In this document: positions 5,203 through 8,295 of the stretch, piece after piece | How the letters are laid out: the number at the start of each line of letters is the position of its first letter | Numbering within the stretch: the stretch's first letter is position 1 | Assembly (NCBI GenBank): GCA_012329085.1 | Contig: JAAXQB010000292.1 | Location: 1-8,295, forward strand | Length of the DNA stretch: 8,295 bases | Source: Methanosarcinales archaeon | GTDB taxonomy: Archaea; Halobacteriota; Methanosarcinia; Methanosarcinales; Methanosarcinaceae | Reading direction: 5' to 3' | Notes under the pieces: model-generated | The model's database searches: none | Told to the model about the DNA's origin: nothing | Seen by the model: only the letters and a program-made list of their open reading frames with translations | Program-made: the position numbers and the translations under genes

Positions 5203-6769
5203 CTGGAATACCTCCTCCCAATTCTATTGTAAATACTAAATCCGAAAGTAGTGGAACAATAAATATAACAATGGCAGATATAAAAAATAAAATTGCACCA
5301 TAAAAAAATACTGTATAATTATTTCCTCCTATTGCAAACTTTATTGCTGATGCATTTGCAACTGAAAATAAAAAAATTAATGAAAATACAAATACTTCAA
5401 TCATTATCAAATCCATTTCCCCCATATCAAAAAATCCAATCCCTGCTGGAGCACCAGCTGTAGCAGTTGCTATCATTTCTGCTTGATGCGCCCTCATATC
5501 AAGCATTGCATTAGTGAATATATATAGTATTTGATATATGAACAACATCAATCCAGATATAACCAAATGCATAAGCAATGTTAAATTCATAAAACTTTTA
5601 GATACAAGTTTTCTTCTAACTCTAAGCAATACAATTCCGAGGGACGCTTGCGATGTGACTTCTCCAATCTTGGTAGGATTACCACCAAGTGTTGTCGCAT
5701 CAATAAATACATTAATATATTTATTAATTAATTCAGATCCAGATTCACCTCTAAAATAATACCAACAAATAAGAGGTTCAATTCCATTAATTAATCGTTT
5801 TTCAAGTCTTGTGACCAAATCTTCAAGTGACACAACTGTCTGTTTATCGATTTGTGATAGTGCTTTTGAAAGGGTCGTCCCCATAATTCCTGCTGTGGAG
5901 CCGAGATTTTTTAATAGATGAGGGGTGTCAGCATCTACTTTTTCTAAATCCGAAGAATCACTTACAGCAACAATTCCAATTGGTGCCATGAAAATCGAAG
6001 CACATAAAAACACAATCCAAACACTCACTCCAAATATTAATAGAGTTGGCGGAATTATAAAAATAAATGCAAGTGATATTTTAGATATATTTGAAAGAAT
6101 CTGTTGTTTTTTTGATTTTACATCTAATGAATGTACAACAGTCTCGAATGGCGCAACTTTAAAAATTATGTATGTGCCAAAAAAACATACAAGAAAAAAG
6201 ATAGACCCAGTTGCAATAATCATACTAAATAAATCTGCAAATGGAAATATCCAAGTAGTTATAAGAAATATTGCAATAACCATTCCAAGAGATGTAATTA
6301 ATGCAGAATGGGCATCGCCCCATTTTTTAAGTTGCTCAACATCATTTAAATAGCTGTTTGTGTAGATTTCAACCATTCTATCTGCCTCACCTCGTAAAAA
6401 TTTCTCTTCTTCCTCTCCTGTATTTAATGCATTTGAAAATCTGACAAGAAAATTTCTAAGTTCGGGATGTTCAATATTCTCTGAAACCAATTTACATGCA
6501 TTTGAATAATCATATCCATAATTTTCAACCATTGTATAGATTCGATTTAAATATTTTGAAGCAATTCCATCTTGACTGCCACTTAATTCAAATAATTTAC
6601 TACGACTTATGTCTGCTGTTGAAATAGAAGCCATGTATGTTAAAAGCCCAAGAAGGTCATACATTATTGCTTGCTCTTGCTTTATTTCATTTCGCACATC
6701 AAAATTCACTTTATTTAAATTTAAATTTAAAGTTTCAAGTGATTCTTTTATCGTAGTTTTAAATTCCAT
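5195..6769 (-). CDS. flaJ: Archaellum/type IV pilus-like membrane platform protein FlaJ (ArlJ)
   Basis: FlaJ is the polytopic membrane protein on which the FlaI ATPase acts to assemble and turn the archaellum; it belongs to the type II secretion F (TadC/PilC) family. The 524 residues are close to the usual FlaJ length. A cytoplasmic helical domain at 30-155 includes LLTYMASISTADISR (42-56) and a Glu-rich EEEEKFLRGEADRM (119-132). Membrane segments follow at about 156-178, 180-204, 229-250 and 250-269. A second cytoplasmic domain (280-390) and three more segments (395-418, 451-473, 485-508) complete it. NASAIKFAIGG at 472-482 near the end is typical of FlaJ. The gene starts 27 bases after the flaI stop with a weak AAAGGA site at 6778-6783. 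Its final glycine codons form the ribosome binding site of the next gene. A non-archaellum pilus system is possible but less likely given the FlaI sequence. Confidence 0.9.
   Translation of the reverse strand: MEFKTTIKESLETLNLNLNKVNFDVRNEIKQEQAIMYDLLGLLTYMASISTADISRSKLFELSGSQDGIASKYLNRIYTMVENYGYDYSNACKLVSENIEHPELRNFLVRFSNALNTGEEEEKFLRGEADRMVEIYTNSYLNDVEQLKKWGDAHSALITSLGMVIAIFLITTWIFPFADLFSMIIATGSIFFLVCFFGTYIIFKVAPFETVVHSLDVKSKKQQILSNISKISLAFIFIIPPTLLIFGVSVWIVFLCASIFMAPIGIVAVSDSSDLEKVDADTPHLLKNLGSTAGIMGTTLSKALSQIDKQTVVSLEDLVTRLEKRLINGIEPLICWYYFRGESGSELINKYINVFIDATTLGGNPTKIGEVTSQASLGIVLLRVRRKLVSKSFMNLTLLMHLVISGLMLFIYQILYIFTNAMLDMRAHQAEMIATATAGAPAGIGFFDMGEMDLIMIEVFVFSLIFLFSVANASAIKFAIGGNNYTVFFYGAILFFISAIVIFIVPLLSDLVFTIELGGGIPDV
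5210..5219 (-). promoter_or_regulatory. Strong Shine-Dalgarno site of the acidic-protein gene, inside flaJ
   Basis: On the minus strand GGGAGGAGGT lies 7 bases before the ATG at 5202 and complements the usual archaeal 16S rRNA tail. The same bases encode the end of FlaJ, where GGA GGA GGT reads Gly-Gly-Gly. It is the strongest ribosome binding site I see in the window and fixes the start of the acidic protein. Confidence 0.85.
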
Positions 6770-6796
6770 AAATGTGTTCCTTTATTACTATATCAA

Positions 6797-8295
6797 TTAG
6801 AATATATTTTCATTTTCCATCTTTGATAATACAGCAAAAAGCTCATAAAATCCTATGACTCCTGATTTGTGAATTTTTTTTAGAACTCGTGCTCGCTTTT
6901 CAACTTCTTTATACATTTTTCGCACTTTATTTGATGGTATTCCCTTCATTGGTGCAATTTTTCGTTCAAGAACATACGAATTATTATTTCCAAGAAATGC
7001 AAAAGTATCAGATGCAGGATCCCATTTAAACGCCTCTATAAAAGAGAATGATTGACTTACTGCATCATATCCTATAATTTCACTTATACCTGTGATTCTT
7101 CTTTTCATTTTACCGTCTGGGCCTCTAACTGCATTCTGCAATATAACAAAATTTAAATTATCCACATAGGTTTTTGGTACAGAGATGGGATCTCCTGTAA
7201 GTCTTTGAACTAATTTTTCAACAGATGATGCGTGAAATGTTGCCATTGCAGGATGTCCTGTTTGCATTCCTTGAAATACAATATTACCTTCAGCACCACG
7301 AATTTCCCCTACAATAATCTCATTTGGTCTTTGCCTTAAAGCAGCTTTAAGGAGATCAAACATCTCAACACCAGATCCTTCGCCCTCTTTGCCTGAACCT
7401 CTTGTGACTTCTCGTAGCCAATTTGTATGGGGTACTTGAAGTTCAGGGGTATCTTCAATAGATACAATTTTCGCCATCGGAGGAATGAATGTAGTTATTG
7501 CATTCATTGTTGTTGTTTTTCCAGATGCAGTTTCACCAGATATGAAGCAATTCATACCTTCTCTAAGACATATCCAAATATATGCTGCCATAAGATAATC
7601 CATCGTTCCAAACTCAATTAATTGAAGTACGCTTATCGGAGTTCCTGAAAATTTTCGTATTGTATAGTTTGATCCCTTCTTTGAAATATCTTCTCCATAT
7701 ACAATATTTACTCTTGATCCATCAGGAAGTGTTGCATCTAATATTGGAGTTCTAAATGAAAGTGGTTTTCCAATTTTTTCAGACAGTTTTATCACATAAT
7801 CATTTAAATCTTCCATATCTTTATATTTTATTGGTGTTTTGAGAGATTCAAATATTTTATGCTCTACAAATAAATCATCAATACCTGCACAAGATATATC
7901 TTCAATATAAGGATCGCAAATTAAAGGCTCTAAAACACCAAGACCTACTTTATCTCTTACCATAAGATATTTTAATGCTTCAAATTCGGTACTATTAACT
8001 GAAATTTTTTTAACGCCATTGCTACCAAAAATATTTGATAGAGAATGTTTAAAAAATTTTGATACTGTTTCAATGAATGAATTATTTTCGTTTTCTTTTG
8101 CATCTGTTAATTTACAAACATCTGTTATACAATTTATAAGATTTTCTCTTTTTTCAGAATCATTTTCAGGAGAATCATACCAATCTACTATTTTTGATAT
8201 TTCTCGCTCTACTTTTTCAATCAGTGGATCATAGTTTTTAAAAATATTTGGTTCAATTGGAATATAATGTGCTCGAGAATCTTCCTTGTCAGCAC
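6797..8295 (-). CDS. flaI: Archaellum motor ATPase FlaI (ArlI), N-terminus outside the window
   Basis: FlaI is the hexameric cytoplasmic ATPase (VirB11/GspE superfamily) that powers archaellum assembly and rotation through FlaJ. An ATG exists at 7963, but the frame stays open upstream to the window edge and the extra residues (IPIEPN near the edge, then ALKYLMVRDKVGLGVLEP) match the FlaI N-domain, so 7963 is an internal Met. 498 residues are visible. Counted from the edge, they show DATLPDGSR at 187-195, Walker A GETASGKT at 253-260, Asp box IVSIEDTPEL at 276-285, Walker B region EIIVGEIRG at 325-333 and His box MQTGHPAMATFHA at 343-355. All catalytic motifs are intact. FlaI proteins are about 550 residues, so roughly 50 are missing. 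flaH would be expected upstream, beyond the edge. Confidence 0.95.
   Translation of the reverse strand, partial: ADKEDSRAHYIPIEPNIFKNYDPLIEKVEREISKIVDWYDSPENDSEKRENLINCITDVCKLTDAKENENNSFIETVSKFFKHSLSNIFGSNGVKKISVNSTEFEALKYLMVRDKVGLGVLEPLICDPYIEDISCAGIDDLFVEHKIFESLKTPIKYKDMEDLNDYVIKLSEKIGKPLSFRTPILDATLPDGSRVNIVYGEDISKKGSNYTIRKFSGTPISVLQLIEFGTMDYLMAAYIWICLREGMNCFISGETASGKTTTMNAITTFIPPMAKIVSIEDTPELQVPHTNWLREVTRGSGKEGEGSGVEMFDLLKAALRQRPNEIIVGEIRGAEGNIVFQGMQTGHPAMATFHASSVEKLVQRLTGDPISVPKTYVDNLNFVILQNAVRGPDGKMKRRITGISEIIGYDAVSQSFSFIEAFKWDPASDTFAFLGNNNSYVLERKIAPMKGIPSNKVRKMYKEVEKRARVLKKIHKSGVIGFYELFAVLSKMENENIF

Noticed and set aside
5925..6353. Plus-strand open frame of 142 codons inside flaJ
   Set aside because: Lies wholly antisense to FlaJ membrane segments and has no recognisable family features.
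7427..7621. Plus-strand open frame of 64 codons inside flaI
   Set aside because: Antisense shadow of the conserved FlaI ATPase core; no independent start signal.

Overview
The window is very A+T-rich and reads as archaeal. The best taxonomic evidence is an archaellum (archaeal flagellum) motor pair, FlaI and FlaJ. The FlaI sequence looks most like those of Methanomicrobia-type Euryarchaeota; this is judged from motifs remembered, not from a search. Candidate promoters are TATA-like and most starts lack a Shine-Dalgarno sequence, which also fits an archaeon. All intact genes lie on the minus strand; the only plus-strand gene is a transposase remnant at the left edge.

Reading in the direction of transcription (right to left): flaI enters from beyond the right edge (6797-8295; the frame stays open to the last base), then flaJ (5195-6769). 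Next is a 140-residue hyperacidic protein (4780-5202) that overlaps the end of flaJ by 8 bases and has a strong ribosome binding site inside it. A structured repeat (4670-4738) separates this block from a second two-gene unit. That unit is a response regulator made of a receiver domain, about ten HEAT repeats and a helix-turn-helix-like tail (2846-4600), followed 18 bases later by an ArgJ-family protein (1664-2827) whose catalytic residues are mostly gone. After about 400 bases with no gene comes a DUF4013-type membrane protein (590-1255). The left 590 bases hold a second copy of the structured repeat, several hairpins and the transposase fragment.

Two observations stand out. First, the two intergenic regions carry the same folded element in opposite orientations: an outer stem enclosing two hairpins. 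Its conserved 38-base core differs at six positions between the copies, and every difference keeps the base pairing. Second, the ArgJ-like protein has lost its autocleavage threonine and most substrate-binding residues, yet it keeps a full-length intact frame and sits in an apparent operon with an unusual response regulator. The ArgJ-fold protein may have been recruited to a new, perhaps regulatory, job; that part is inference.
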